Assembly (NCBI GenBank): GCA_019843655.1
Contig: JACDQD010000007.1
Location: forward strand, 22,834,365 to 22,898,364
Reading direction: 5' to 3'
DNA: 64,000 bases
Source: Lethocerus indicus
Lineage: Eukaryota > Arthropoda > Insecta > Hemiptera > Belostomatidae
Shown here: positions 11,801 to 24,605 of the stretch, in pieces
Layout of the letters: every line of letters starts with the position of its first letter
How positions within the stretch are numbered: the first letter of the stretch is position 1
Translations under genes and position numbers: made by a program
The notes under the pieces: model-generated
Database searches by the model: none
Told to the model about the DNA's origin: nothing
What the model saw: the letters and a program-made list of their open reading frames with translations, nothing else

Positions 11801-12760
11801 TAAGTGTCAGTAGCTTAGTCCTTCCCTGGTTCTTTTTTAAGAGTGGTTCAAAGTCCCCTGCAGAATTTTGAGGAACGTATGCTTCTTATAAATAGGAGTT
11901 ATTTAAAAGGTATTGGTTTGCGATAAATTTGGCTTTGCCTGTTGCCGGACAGGGGGTAAATATAACATTCAAAAGGGTCATGCCCTCCTATAAACAGTTT
12001 TCTATAATTATCTGTTCTCAACTGTACTTTGCTATGCAACACTGTTCTATAAGGAGCCACCACAACTGTCAACCTTGACCAAGAACTCTGGGTACATTTG
12101 TACTTAGATGCAACCATTTAAAAATATCTTGTTATTCACAAACTTAAAGTAACATAAATTGAAGTGTGAACTGAAGCATGGTACCAAATATTCAGACATT
12201 TTTTGGCAATTTTGAATGTCCCTTAATTTTTAGTTGAGAAATTATGTTTGGTTTGGAAATGAATATTATTCCAGTTTTAAAGAAATATTTTTTTTCATAT
12301 AAAATATTCTAATTGTGTCATTTCTTAAACTAACATCTTTAATAAGGATATTTTCAGAGATGATTTTTTTAGGCTCTTCCAATAGAATTATAGAAGGTAG
12401 TTAAAAAAGTGGCACATAAAAAATATGACTGGCTATTCTTACCAATCATTAATATTTCTAAAAAAATTATGTTGAAAATAAAGAGCAAAAGAGAACAACA
12501 ATTTTACATTATTAATTTTAGTTTTTTATATTTCATAACATGAGCAGAAATTGTATCAGATTACATGAATTTAATCAAGAATAGCCTTTTCTTGAATTTT
12601 AAATTCAGAGTAATCTACAATAAAGATTGTGATCATTGTATTCTGGTGGCATAATACTTTGGATTACCCTTAGAAAGTGGTACAATACCATTATTTGAGT
12701 TGATATATCAAATTGAAATTTTTATATACTGATAGAGTTTATATTTGGTTTGTTAAAACC
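8878..12760. other. CpG-poor region, probably 3' UTR and/or downstream flank
   Basis: AT-rich sequence with very few CpG (about 8 in 11041-12060 by hand count) and no convincing exon on either strand. The same base signature as the genes to the left suggests it lies inside the same transcribed or methylated domain. Confidence 0.4.
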
Positions 12761-12766
12761 GATTTG

Positions 12767-12841
12767 GTTGGAGTTATTTTGTCGGTTATAGTTGGAGTTA
12801 TGGTGTACAGATGGTGCCACCAACTGGTGCAGCCTATAACC
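12767..12841. promoter_or_regulatory. Direct- and inverted-repeat element at the CpG boundary
   Basis: GTTGGAGTTAT occurs twice, 24 bases apart (12767 and 12791). GGTTATAG at 12784-12791 is mirrored by CTATAACC at 12834-12841. Between them lies the palindromic GGTGCCACC. The element coincides with the change from CpG-poor to CpG-normal DNA. A boundary or insulator role is speculation; a decayed transposon end is the main alternative. Confidence 0.35.
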
Positions 12842-12899
12842 TCCCCTTCAATATTACATTGTAGGCCATAAAGCCTGGAAATATTTTCCGACCTATTGA

Positions 12900-14909
12900 T
12901 CTGAGATTAAATAGATGCTTTTTGTACTTTCCCGGTGTTCCATTTTTCGTATTACTCATGAAACTGTTTTCACCATTTGCACTTATAAGATTGAATCATA
13001 TTGCGAAACGTTATGCTAGTTTTCTTCGACGACCCACTTTTTTTGGTTGCCCAATTGTTATTATTTCGAGCGCCTAAAATTAGTCACATTATTCACAGTA
13101 TTCTGACGCGATAAAAAATGTGCTTTTCTTTAATAATGTGACATTCTTTTGCAGGCCAAGCTGTGCACATTAAGGTTGTCGTGGAGCGTTCTTATCATCT
13201 TTTTTTGCCTTCAGAATTTCATTTTCAATACAATTGTTGAAATTCTTATAATGATACCCGTTGATATACATCCGCATTCGTTTAGATTTCGTAGCTGTAT
13301 ATTAGTTTCTCCTTTTTCTGGATATACAGCATTTGAGTTTGTTCCGTTTTGACTTAATGCAGTAAATATTTATATCGTTGTTTCTCAAACCTGTTTGCTT
13401 AAATTCTAAAGTATGAGCACGTTATCTCCTACAGTTTGTTGTATTTATGTTTTGGAAGTATTCTGTGTCTGGCAATTAACCGAGGGCGTTGAAATGTGAA
13501 ATTTTATTTCATTATGAAAATCGCAGACAAAAATTACCACGTCGCTGGATAATTTTGAAATCTCCGTATGTCTAGTTTTTGGGTCATTTAACCGCGGTTT
13601 TTTCGAATCAGTAAACGAGGTCACGTTAGTGTGACGTAAGTCGAAATCTCCGGGATGGGATGTGGGTTTTAGGAAAACAGAAGTTCGAAACAGTGTACTG
13701 TGTACGCCGGAATTCTGTTTTAGATATCGCTGGCCTCAATCTTGAGTAAATTTGACAATATATACAATTACAATTAAAAAATCCGCCTGTTAATTTGATA
13801 GAAACAAACAATGTATCCGGGAAACGTAAAAATCATTTTGCAAACAATTACAGTATTTGGACACAGTCAAGAACAGTGTAAACTTGTCCAATCCAATTTT
13901 ATTAATAAAGTTGTCTTTGGTCTTTATGGTCTTACAGTTCTTAATACTCTGAGCAAAGCCCAGTTTAAAAATTAAGTTCGAGATTCGATAATGATTTGTT
14001 ATCCTCCATTGTTTAATCAGATTTTACTTAATTTACTGTGACTGTGACTGTCAGTACGGGTCGCAACCTCATTTGTCACTTTGTGCACGAGAAGGTAAAT
14101 TACTTTTTCGTTTTATACAGTTTTACATCACAACAGTGGTTAATATGCGTTAAATTAGAGCTTTTCTCTTCGAGCCACACTTCTTTGTTTCTGTTTCTGG
14201 AGGCCATAATTCTTGCTATCTGTTGTCCCCACTCTCTGATTCGGTCAAATGTTCTTGAGTTGCGTTCGGAGAAATCGCAGTGATGATTTTCTTTTTCCCG
14301 TTTATCACTAATGTTTCATAGGAATTACTAAATAAATAATGTAACTGCACGAGTACCCAATGTATTTAGCTTTTGTTTTTAGGTAGATTCGAACTTCTCG
14401 GAAAACACTCGGTATTTTGAATTACATTTACAATAAATGAACGCTCAGTTTTAGCCGGAAACTATTTTTCACCTTGTCTGAACCCGTTTTCGAAATGTCA
14501 ATAATGTAAATTGGTAATTGGATTCGAGTTTTTCTTTCCCTGGCGACCAGTCCACGGCCGGCAGCCGGAGAGAAAAAAAATAAAAACCAGTTTGCCGTAA
14601 TGCTGCCCCAACCAATGCAAAGCGCGTAAAGCCAGACGCATAAAAATCGCATGTGGGGGAGAAAATTCCACGGGTGAATCGCTCTGTCCGGGTCCTATAA
14701 GCGATGTTATGCGATTCCCGCGTATTCTTAGTACACTCCTAACGGCATTCTATATTCGTGTGAGTGGGAATGCATTATGCACGGAGATGCTTCCCACAAG
14801 TTTCGTTGCAGTGATTTATATAGTATCGATTTATGCTGGCGTTGATTTGAAAGCTAGTCGATATTCAAGAATATCTGTCTAATGGATGGCATATAAACCT
14901 GAAACTATT

Positions 14910-14964
<55 letters not shown>

Positions 14965-15240
14965 ACTTTTAATTATGTTTCATAGATAATTCGTTTCATA
15001 TTGAATTTTTCTTTTGAGACAAATTTTCTGATTTATGAAATCAGAGCAAGTCTTAGAACTATCTGTTCTGAAAAGAAATACAACCATTTTTACATCCTTT
15101 TGTTCATTTATGAATTGCCTTTAAAGAAATTGTACATTTTCCTTCCAGAAATGTTGTTACTTTGCAAATTAGAATATAAATTTTTGTTGATTCATCTCCT
15201 ACATAAGACCGAATAGTATATAAATCTTGCACAATAGGTG
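12900..15240. other. Region without a recognised gene, CpG-normal
   Basis: From here CpG is common (about 35 in 13021-13920 by hand count). I see no exon with both splice context and a biased codon pattern. A long AT microsatellite is listed separately. Confidence 0.4.
14913..14962. repeat. (AT)25 microsatellite
   Basis: An uninterrupted run of AT dinucleotides, 50 bases long. Confidence 0.98.
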
Positions 15241-15250
15241 GGTTTGTGCA

Positions 15251-15449
15251 GATCGAAGAGAAAATCGTATTAGTGATGGTGTCCAGAACCTTGGAGGACC
15301 TCCACCGAACTGGTGGATTGCCGCCGTTGAAATATGACCCGGACGGCGCGGAAAGTGTCGGTGGGCCGGGCGAAATGGCGGCCGCCGTTTCTGACGTAGG
15401 CGGTATTCCGATGACAGTCTCGGCTTTAAAACCGGTCTCGTGTCGATGA
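15251..15449 (+). CDS. Low-confidence open frame at the start of a GC-rich patch
   Basis: After GTGCAG the frame is open and contains an ATG at 15276, reading MVSRTLEDLHRTGGLPPLKY and onward to a TGA at 15447-15449. About 60% of third codon positions are G or C in an AT-rich region. No homology is recognised and the frame ends in a stop rather than at a clear donor. It could be a uORF or leader sequence of the candidate first exon at 16109. Confidence 0.18.
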
Positions 15450-16108
15450 GAGAAAGAGAGAGAATGATGGAGGGAGAGAAACCGACCGAGAGTGAGAATG
15501 TGACAAAGGATCAGCTGGTCTGTAGGTTGGCCCTGAGGGGGGGAGTCTCCCGGTTGTCATGCGCAGTGCCGAGAGCTCGTGGTGGTGGTGGACCTGGCTC
15601 AGGTGTCTGGCTAACGGCACTTCAGTCGGTCGAACCACCGTCCAGCGGACCAGTTCGAGATACCATTCCTCACGCACAGAGAGAGTTTTGTTCTTGTTAC
15701 ACGATCAAATAGCTCTTTATCGTATCTACGTAAATGTTATAATCGAATATCCGAAGTTTCGGAAAACGTCAATTTTGCACGAGTGATTTCCGGACCAGGA
15801 GTGTCGACCGACTTCGATATCCGAAATAAAAAATATTGTTATCGTCCGAGCGTAAGTGACTCGGCGTAAAGAGACCTCTTTGAGCCGGCGTTGTTTAAGA
15901 CAGGAACCGACTTTATATTCTAGACGAGCCCGGCGTTGGGTTCTGGCACAAGTGCAGTGTTGTCACCGGTTTTGTGGACCCTTGATATGTGAGAATTAGA
16001 GTGCGGGCGAAACAGCGATCTTGCCGGCAGTGAGTTCTCTTCAGTCCTCTCTTGTCCTTTCTGTCGAGGAGCCTCGAGAGTTATGTGATCCGGTCGGATT
16101 GGATTATT

Positions 16109-16316
16109 ATGTCCCCGTGCAATCGTGAACCGAGCGTTGTGGTGATGGGGGCCGTGGGGGTGGGAGTGCAGAGGGTTGCCGAGGACGAGGGGCGACAGAG
16201 GAGGGACACGGCGGCCGCGGGCGAAGACTGCGGACCCGGTCTGCCGGCCTTCTCCCTCATCAGGAGGTTCGTCAGGTGGCTCGCCAAAATAGGACATAGG
16301 TCCATCGCCAAACCAG
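16109..16316 (+). CDS. Candidate first coding exon, product unidentified
   Basis: The exon begins MSPCNREPSVVVMGAVGVGV and ends in a basic, hydrophobic segment, SLIRRFVRWLAKIGHRSIAK, before CCAG/GTGCCT, leaving through phase 1. G or C occupies 52 of 68 third codon positions, more than at the first and second positions, which is the pattern expected of a coding frame on this strand. It sits at the downstream edge of a CpG- and GC-rich patch (15.28-16.33 kb) resembling a promoter with leader. The donor lacks the usual G at +5; read through, the frame stops at 16331-16333 after 74 residues. The C-terminal segment could form a short amphipathic helix. A 125-codon minus-strand frame overlaps (16297-15920). 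No partner exon is identified in the window. Confidence 0.35.
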
Positions 16317-18032
16317 GTGCCTTAAATTCATAACTCTATTGGCTACAATAGATCGTAGTATAATTCATATGTCGGGAAAATATTGGGTACTCTCGGATAT
16401 AGAAATATAGAATTATGTATCCGCGGTGGTTCAATAGGAGATGTCCCGGCTGCTTATGCTAAGTTAGGTTAGAGATAGTACAAGCCTAAGATTAAGGTCT
16501 ATAATGTTCTTAGTGTTAGTTCATAAAACATTAGGACACGTTTGGTTTTCAGCTAGACAAATTAGGAAAACAGCAGTGTATTGTCGGATAATCTAAGGTA
16601 TTTTCTGGGATCTATCATTCTTATAAATTTCTGATTTCGCACCCCATTTGGCCCTAAATTTGATTTAGGCTTAGCGCCATCGTCATTGATATAGTGTGGC
16701 GGTTACTTTCGGGCGTTGTGAGCACTGTAGCAGTCAAAAACCGGATGGCGTAATTATCATTCTTGTATCGGCTAAATATTCGTAAGCGTGGCCAGTGCGA
16801 TGACCGCCTAAAGTTACCTGCAGTACTTGGAGCGGTTAACTAAAATATCCAGGTTTATATCGGGCGGTAGTTCATCGGAGTTAGTTCGTTTGGAGTATCG
16901 CCAAAAAAGATTTATGGATAGGGTTCGGTTTTCTGCCCTCCAAAAGAGATTATTCCTCTGGGAAACTTAAATTATTCCCGCGTACATATTTTTTTGTTTT
17001 CGCTGGTGATTTTCCTTTAGGCTAGATTTCGGATAAGTTGTGTCAGTGACAAGCGGTTTTCTATATGTTGCCCCATACTGGAAGCGTTAAGAGGGCGGAG
17101 AGGCATCAAACCCGCACAACAATGCCAATGTCCCGCCTCAATTTCAACCGACCGCCTCCGTGACTGCCGAATCTCTCCTTGTCCCCATCGACAAGAGACT
17201 TTTCTTTTGGCCGTCTTTTCCTTCTCTTTCCCCGTCGAACACCACTCTTCTTTTCACCAGTCGCCCCCTTTGGCTTTCATTCTTTCCCGGGAATTTCTCC
17301 CTTGTTTCCCGGATTTTTCATTGTTTTCTGTTATTCGTATTTTCTTTTTCCCGACAAACTGGCGTCCACCTTTGATGTCTGTCAAACACACATCTTTGCG
17401 CACCCATCCGAATTCCGGCCTTTGTGAATATTTTGTGTTTTCCTACGCCTACGTATAATTTGAAAAAATAAGTTATAGTAGGAAAACAACTTTATACGTT
17501 GTGCTTAAAACATTTAGTCCGTGTTAATTATTTTTCTTCGGAACAGTTTTAAATATTTAATTAAATATGTATCCGCGGGGGGAATTCCGGAAAACAACTG
17601 CGGCATTTGATTTCCTTCTATTATTTCGTTGGAAAATTGTTTTCCTTAGGACATTCCGCAGAGTTTGTCTGACTCGTCTGGTGTTCAGGTCGTTTTCATT
17701 TATTGCGCAACACTCTTTGTTATTTCCTTCAGGCATAATCCTCCCAGTCCGACTTCATCTCTTACCATTATTATCGTTTCCCATCTGGGCAATCTTTTTT
17801 GTTTATTGTACGCAAATAAGGCCGCGATAAAACATTCTTCTGGTAATGAGTCATTTTGAAGAATGAATTCCCATATTTTCCGCCTTCTGTTTTCTCTTGG
17901 TTTGGATGAACATTTTGCATTACAATTTATAATTTTATTTTTCTTCACAGTGACACTCTGTGCTCACTGAAATGCATCGACTGTTTATTCATTGGCGTGC
18001 GTGTATCCTATTGATTATGTTGTCTAATACTT

Positions 18033-18080
18033 CTGATGACCACGTGAACGAATCGCTTAGACACAGCGCGAAACGTTCAC
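18033..18080 (+). mobile_element. Hairpin with CTGATGA and GAAAC boxes, Penelope-like terminal motif (tentative)
   Basis: CTGATGA (18033-18039) and GAAAC (18070-18074) flank a structure in which GTGAACG (18044-18050) pairs perfectly with CGTTCAC (18074-18080), with CGC/GCG inside. CTGANGA and GAAA are the conserved boxes of hammerhead ribozymes, which occur in the terminal repeats of Penelope-like retroelements. A proper stem II closing the core is not visible, so an active ribozyme is unlikely. Confidence 0.3.
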
Positions 18081-21000
18081 AGGTCCACTGTACAGTATAT
18101 CGACCTATAGCATAATTTTGCGGAAATTTCTTATCCTATATTGAATTGAAATTAATCTAAACTATATATACATTTTTTAGTAACTTTTATCAAGTTATTG
18201 TATTAATCCATGGGACGAAATCTTTCAAATCATATACGAGTTGGTAGGGACAGAATGAAAAAGGAAGAATGCCAAGAATGTGCTTCGAGGTTGGTGCTGA
18301 ACGTTGAACCCGTTTTCCTTAGCCTCGAATCGATGTCCTCCCTTAAATCTGTATTGAATTTAATATTTAATTGGAATAAACCAAAAGTATCGTTACTAGA
18401 AAATTTTTAGGAAGATCCAATTTTCTAGAGAACTCCCATCAGACTAGATTAGGTGTCTAACTTTTTCTTCAAATCGATTAATCTTTTAATTATTACAGTT
18501 TGGCTGTGTTTATTACATAAGTATATCTACATAAAACGTGAGTTTTATTAAAACCGAATTATAAGGTATTCAAAAAATTAATTATTACGAATACACCGTA
18601 CAATCAGTAGTTAATGTAAACGGGTTGGATTAACGTAATAATGAAATAAAACTTCTTCCTGTTTAACAAAAATATGAACCTTGTGTAAAACTTCTATTTT
18701 TTTAAAAGATCATTATTTCATCATTAATTTTTTTAACTCAGTTCATTACACCTTTTTATATGTTATAAAAATATGCCCATCTAATTCAATGCAGTACATT
18801 TGATAAGGGTGTAAATTTGATAATCTTTAATTTATATCGCGACGTTCTATTAGTACAGGGCTCTTATCTTGTTTATATAATTTACTTATTCGATTTGTAT
18901 AAGTTACGATTGAAATAAACACTACCAGTGACATCATTATTTTAATTTGTTCTGACTTGTCTACAAGTGAGGCCACTTAACGCTCGGGTCCGAGTGTACA
19001 CTTGTTACGTGACACTGCTCCTAAGAATAGACTCGTTATCAAATTGATACCGGACCAGTGACAATTGTTTTTCTCCCCCCCCCTCCCTTTGAACGCCTTA
19101 ATTTATCCCAGTTCCGTTCGCTATGGCGGATGAGTTCGAACTGGAATTAACCGTGACCTATACGGTGTTGGTCTCCGTCGAAGCGTTCTTGAGACATATT
19201 CTTCCTATTGGATATATCCTTATGCCCTCGTCGAATTTTATTTGTGTCTCGTTAGTCCTCTACACATTAGTAGCAATGGGACAGTAACAATGAAGGTTAC
19301 TAATTCCGGCAAACTCGGCCGGCCCTCCTATCTTCCTCGAAATAATACTTGGAAACAGGGTGAATAAAATTTAGTTACATATACGTAAGGAAAAGTGCAA
19401 AAAGAATTTATATTACATTCACCGAATTGAAAAGTTATAACGAATAATTAACGCACTGGCCGCTAATGAACTATTATTATTAGCAGCACGTTACCGAAAT
19501 AACTGAACAATGCTTTCCTCATTATCAATAATGAGATAAAAATATAAATTAATTCTTTTTATTGTATGAAACGCGCAAGTTGTAAAGGCAAAATTCATGA
19601 TTGCAATGAAATGTTTGTTGTCGTGATTAAAATAAATATTTTATATCGATCCATTTCTGACATTATTTATTATTGACCATATTATTGAGTACTATTCCCT
19701 TCCGGTCTGATTAGATTGTTGGAAGAACTGTTGAAAACATTTACGTAATCGTATCGTTTATAGTGGCCTGTATAGTTATTGGAAATTCAGTTGCAATCGA
19801 TTAAAATTTCCAATTGAATGTCTGAACTGGAAGAAAATAGAAAAAACCTAACTGAAAGGGAACTCTTAACTCAAACGGTCTGTCACTTACGATGTTCACC
19901 GGGTTTAAATGAACTGTCTTGTATGTCAGACCCAGAGCAAGTTTACCGAACATTTTGATCCAACGTTAACTAAATTTTTCACGTCAACCGTTGTAGACTG
20001 TCTAACAGTATTATTGGAGGAGAGGGTAATGTAATAGCTGGCAGGTATGATGCAAGCTTGATAATGAAACGATGCTGTTATAAGAGTTAGGTGAGAGACG
20101 GTCGGTGGCTGTGTCGACCTTGACATCTTTCATCTCCCGAGTCCCTTCTCCGGTTGACCCACTTGACCATTCCCCTTTTACACCTTTCCCACTGTCCTCT
20201 CTTTTTCGGCAGGTAAACGAGTACAGAACGCGGGTAACTAAAGGACACTTCGGAAGGCCGCGAGTGCAATATCCTAGGCTACTGTGGATTTACTCTTTTA
20301 CAAGAATTGTGCATATGCTTAAAAATCATGTCCAATCGTGGTAGAGCCCCAATTTATCTTTATTAATTTCGTTAATATATTTTCTCGTATATATCATGAC
20401 TCCCTTATATGGTCCTATGACCGGTTTCGACATTTCGCTTTCGCTCTTTAGTTCCTTGCGTACCAAGCTTGTATCTGGACGTCCAATACAACTTTTCCAA
20501 AGAAGACCAAATTTTTCTTTAATTGCATATTTTAATTTATTAAATGATATATAAACTGAAAACAGTCTAATTCCACTCATTAGATTTATATTGTTCTTTC
20601 CTAAACAATTGCTTCTTATCAAAACGGTTTATATAAGGCCACCATGAGTATTAGTTAGGGTAGGTAAGGATTAATTGAATTTGTTTATCGGATTTATAGC
20701 ATTATATTATGTTAATTGTTGTATCACCGTATTATTACTGGTGTATAACACAGTGAATAAAGTATATTTTATATAAAAAATATGTATATTAGAAGAGGAA
20801 TTAATTCTGTGACCGTTAGCTGGTCATTAGTTGGAACTAACTATTAACGAATGTTGGTTTAGTCGCTGTTTTCTTCGCAACTGTTTCCTTACATCAGTTT
20901 ACCGTTTTTTATCCTTGCCGTTCTTTTACCCCCAATTCAATTTATTCATTGATTCCACTTTCCGTAGCTTCTTTTATGCTGGGCCAAGGTTCCTATCTGT

Positions 21001-21609
21001 TGTGATCCTGGAATACAATTGGCGTAATGGATCCTGAGGTCGGCCCGTCTCCACAGGCTGGCCTTCACTCTCTTTATTTGCCCATTGAAAACAATTGGTT
21101 TCAGTTTCCTATTCCCTTTGGCTTTGTTTCACTTTATGTTTATTCCGCTTTAAATTTTTTGAACGCTGTACTCAGTGACTGCTTTCAAAAGTGTTGTCCC
21201 TTTTCGAAATTAGGGATCCCAAACTATATTAGGACAAGTGACAAATGTAACTTGTTTTCACCCGTAGATTTTTAACTCTATTTAAAATTTTTTGTACTGA
21301 GGTTCTTTGTTTACGAAACTAATATGTGTTTGTTTCATATTAATATTGATTATTGCACATATTTTCCTTAGTCGAGTTAAATAAGCGTGAGTTTTATCTT
21401 TTCCCAATCGCGCATTTTAATCCATATCGATCACAATTATAGATTTTTTAAGGAAATGTGAAAACAGTCTGTGAATCGATTTGTTAGCTATTAACTCGTA
21501 TTTTCGGCGATTAATAGGTGCCACCAGAACAAAGGTTATTGAGACATTATTTTTAAAATCCAGTATTAGTTCCTGTTGCTGGGATGTCATTAGATAATTG
21601 TACAAATTG

Positions 21610-21713
21610 CCATCATTGGGTGGTCTCTTTTATCGAGACATTCACGTGGAAAAAACAAAACATTCAACATTTGTACCAATAACTATATGTAGTTGATTGT
21701 ACAAAAAATAAAA
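21610..21713 (+). repeat. Dispersed short repeat, copy 1 (possible LINE/SINE 3' tail)
   Basis: Resembles 24498-24605 along its length: CCATCAYTGGRTGG, then TTTATCGAG, a purine-rich A/C stretch, TTGTACC.ATAACT, and an A-rich end (AAAATAAAA). The A-rich end suggests a retroposon tail. Confidence 0.5.
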
Positions 21714-24497
21714 GGTAAAAAAAGATAATTGCAGAATTCGTGTAATGTGCAAATCCCTCATTTGTATGTCTCTGGCCAGCAGCTTATGAACATTTATTTA
21801 GTGATTCAATGACTTGGAATAGGGCATGAAAATTCTTTGTACTGAATAAACAGCATAATTTTGTTCGAGTTTATTGTCTTATATTGAGGAGATATCTTGT
21901 GCCAGCTTGCAGTCATAAATGGGACGCAATTTGAAAATCTGGTGATTTTTTTTCCAAAGGCTCTGCTTCCACCGTTAAATGTCCCAGTTCTTGGGTGCAA
22001 TTTCGTGACTCCTCCCCCGCCCTGACAACAGATATCAAGACACTAAGGTAGTCACGTGCTTTCGCCACGTTAGGAATTCCTCACATAGGGATTATCGTAC
22101 ACCTTAACAAGACGGTCTGGATGTCATCACTCGTAGGTCTCTATTTCCCTTGCTTATTTGGCCTTAACCTAGACCAGGTCCAGTTTCTCGCCATCGTCAG
22201 TAATATTCCGTTGGTATTGGAATCTCGGCAATGGAAATTGCACTGTAGCATGCCCTCCGACAGTACAGCGCAGTGAGCCGACCTTCATATTTATCTAATT
22301 TATTGTTAAAGGAAAGCTGTATCATCGTTATGAACTGTGTTATGATAGTCAAAATTAAAGTTTACCCACTCCCCCCGCATTTAAATTGTATAGATAATTA
22401 TTCAATACTCAAATGCAAATTTTAATAATTAGAAAATAATTTAATAATATTGATGGTTCTATTTGTGTAACTCTCTAATAATCACTGTTGACTTTGTACG
22501 AACGATTTTTTAATAATCAATATTTATTGAGCTGTTCACACGATCGCTGTTCTGTCTGTGTGTGATTTTAACACGTATATATTAATTTAATTTAAACTGC
22601 ACACATTTATCTGTAGTCTGTTACTTTTTTCATATTACTAAACACATTTTTAAATGCTGACAGGGAATGTTACTCTGAAATTGTGTTTAGGGGAGAATTA
22701 AATTAATTGAATCCGAACCACATGAGCGGAATTGAATGCTTGACAGTATTGAAAAGCCCGGGGATCTCACCTTTTTATGAGATACTATAAGCAATAAATA
22801 TTTTACGTAATTGCGTTGAATTAAGATTATTTTAGGTCATATAGCAATCGTGAATGCAATGAATGGTGAGAATCCGAAAATTATAAAGTGTGTTTAATGT
22901 TTATTCGCCAATAAATAACCAAGTAAACAGTAAATGGTAAGAAATGGTAGTAACAGTTTACTCACAAGCACTTTACTCGGTTCGAAACTTCTCGCCTAAT
23001 GCAGTTCATTACCCGCCGGTGGCCTCCTTCTCGGGCATTTTTTCCTTTGATTTTGACTCCTATTTCTGCTTTTATTACCATTATCTTGTTTCTCTTTACT
23101 TGCATTTGTCTCGAATCAGTCACGCACAGACGATTTTTCCGTTTGTATATCATGAATATATTTTGTTACAATGTAGATTAGATATACGACTTAACGATTG
23201 TATGGGTTTCAATGCATTTTTCTTATCTCAACAAAAAACTATATGTTGTGATACTTTCATACATTTTTTTCATACCACCTTTTGGATTTGATTTCATCAT
23301 CCTCTTTTGCCTCCTTCGGTACTCTTCACCCCGCATTCCCTTTTCCTGGCCGGCCCAAATATCCTGTGTTAACAACGTTGCCGGAGGTCGAAGCAGTTAT
23401 CCGGCTTTAATATGCAATCTACCTAGCGGAAATTGCGCCCCACCTGGCTGATGGCAATCTACCCGATATGTGTTGGCCTCCTGTCGGGTGTCGCAGAGTA
23501 TTTTCAATTAAATTTCATCCGGTTAATAAAGTCTAGCTAATTTTTTTTCCTTAGCCTGCAATAAAAGACTTGCCCCCGTTTAAACTTGTACCGGTTTGTT
23601 TTGATTTCAGGAAATTGTTTGGGATCGAAAACCTAGTCAAAGTCGGACATAATTATATTGAGCTGTTATTAAAGTTTTGGATGCGCGTTACTACGGGGAT
23701 TTCAGCGCGCCCAGTAGTTAAATTCATCCTTACCTCTTATCTTTTCTTATTTAACCATAAAATACCATTCGTTTAAAAGTGATTCTTACCCCGTTTGGTG
23801 GTACCCCGTGTAAGGTCTCCGACCTGTCCCCAAAAATGTTGCTTGCGCCGCGTTCATTCTATTTAGTCAGCCTGAGTCTTAGAACGCAGGGGACATTGGT
23901 TTGCACTGGGGTGCATGCATAAAAGCGGACGCGATAGTGCGCGCGCACTTTCTTTTCCCGGCATGCAACAGGATTTGACTATAAAATGGAGAGTCCGGGA
24001 CCCGCCTCCTCGTTATTGTTGTTACGCGCCGTTTATTGTCGTTGACCGTTTTCGAAGAAAGGGAGCTAAAAATGGAGCGATTGTATTCACTCGCTTCAAT
24101 CAATCTCTACTACAAAAGAATAATGCGACCGCCTCCTTGTGTGTCATTTGGCTTGTTGTCCTCCCCGCCATTTATTTTTTTTTCTTTTTAATGTCAGGCT
24201 GGATACACTTTCCTAGTTTTACTTTCGTTCACTTTCCTTTTTACTATTTTTTGTGACAATTATTTGAACCAATTGAACTTGGTTTTCACTGTTTATTGTG
24301 TGTACGTCGATACGCCATTTTAATATTGACTTAAGAGGACGCAGGCTGTGGGCGAGGGGGGTTTTGAATACTTTCTAAATGGTCAAAAGTTTAATGTACG
24401 GTAGGATATTTGCGTGGGCATGGATATTAAATTGTTATTGAGTCACGTTTTCTTTCTATTTTTTTTTTGTCCAGACTAAACTGACAGGTCAAAAGTA

Positions 24498-24605
24498 CCA
24501 TCACTGGATGGCGTCTTTATCGAGTGAAACAAGTGAAACTAATCAAACAAACCACAATTGTACCTATAACTGGCATATAGTTTATTGCACAATAAATAAA
24601 ATTTA
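24498..24605 (+). repeat. Dispersed short repeat, copy 2
   Basis: Second copy of the family seen at 21610-21713, in the same orientation, ending in AATAAATAAAA-like sequence. The copies are diverged, so the insertions are old. Confidence 0.5.

Noticed and set aside
11810..11865. A- and B-box-like sequences resembling a SINE head
   Set aside because: The match is weak and spacing is filled with a T-run; not better than chance in AT-rich DNA.
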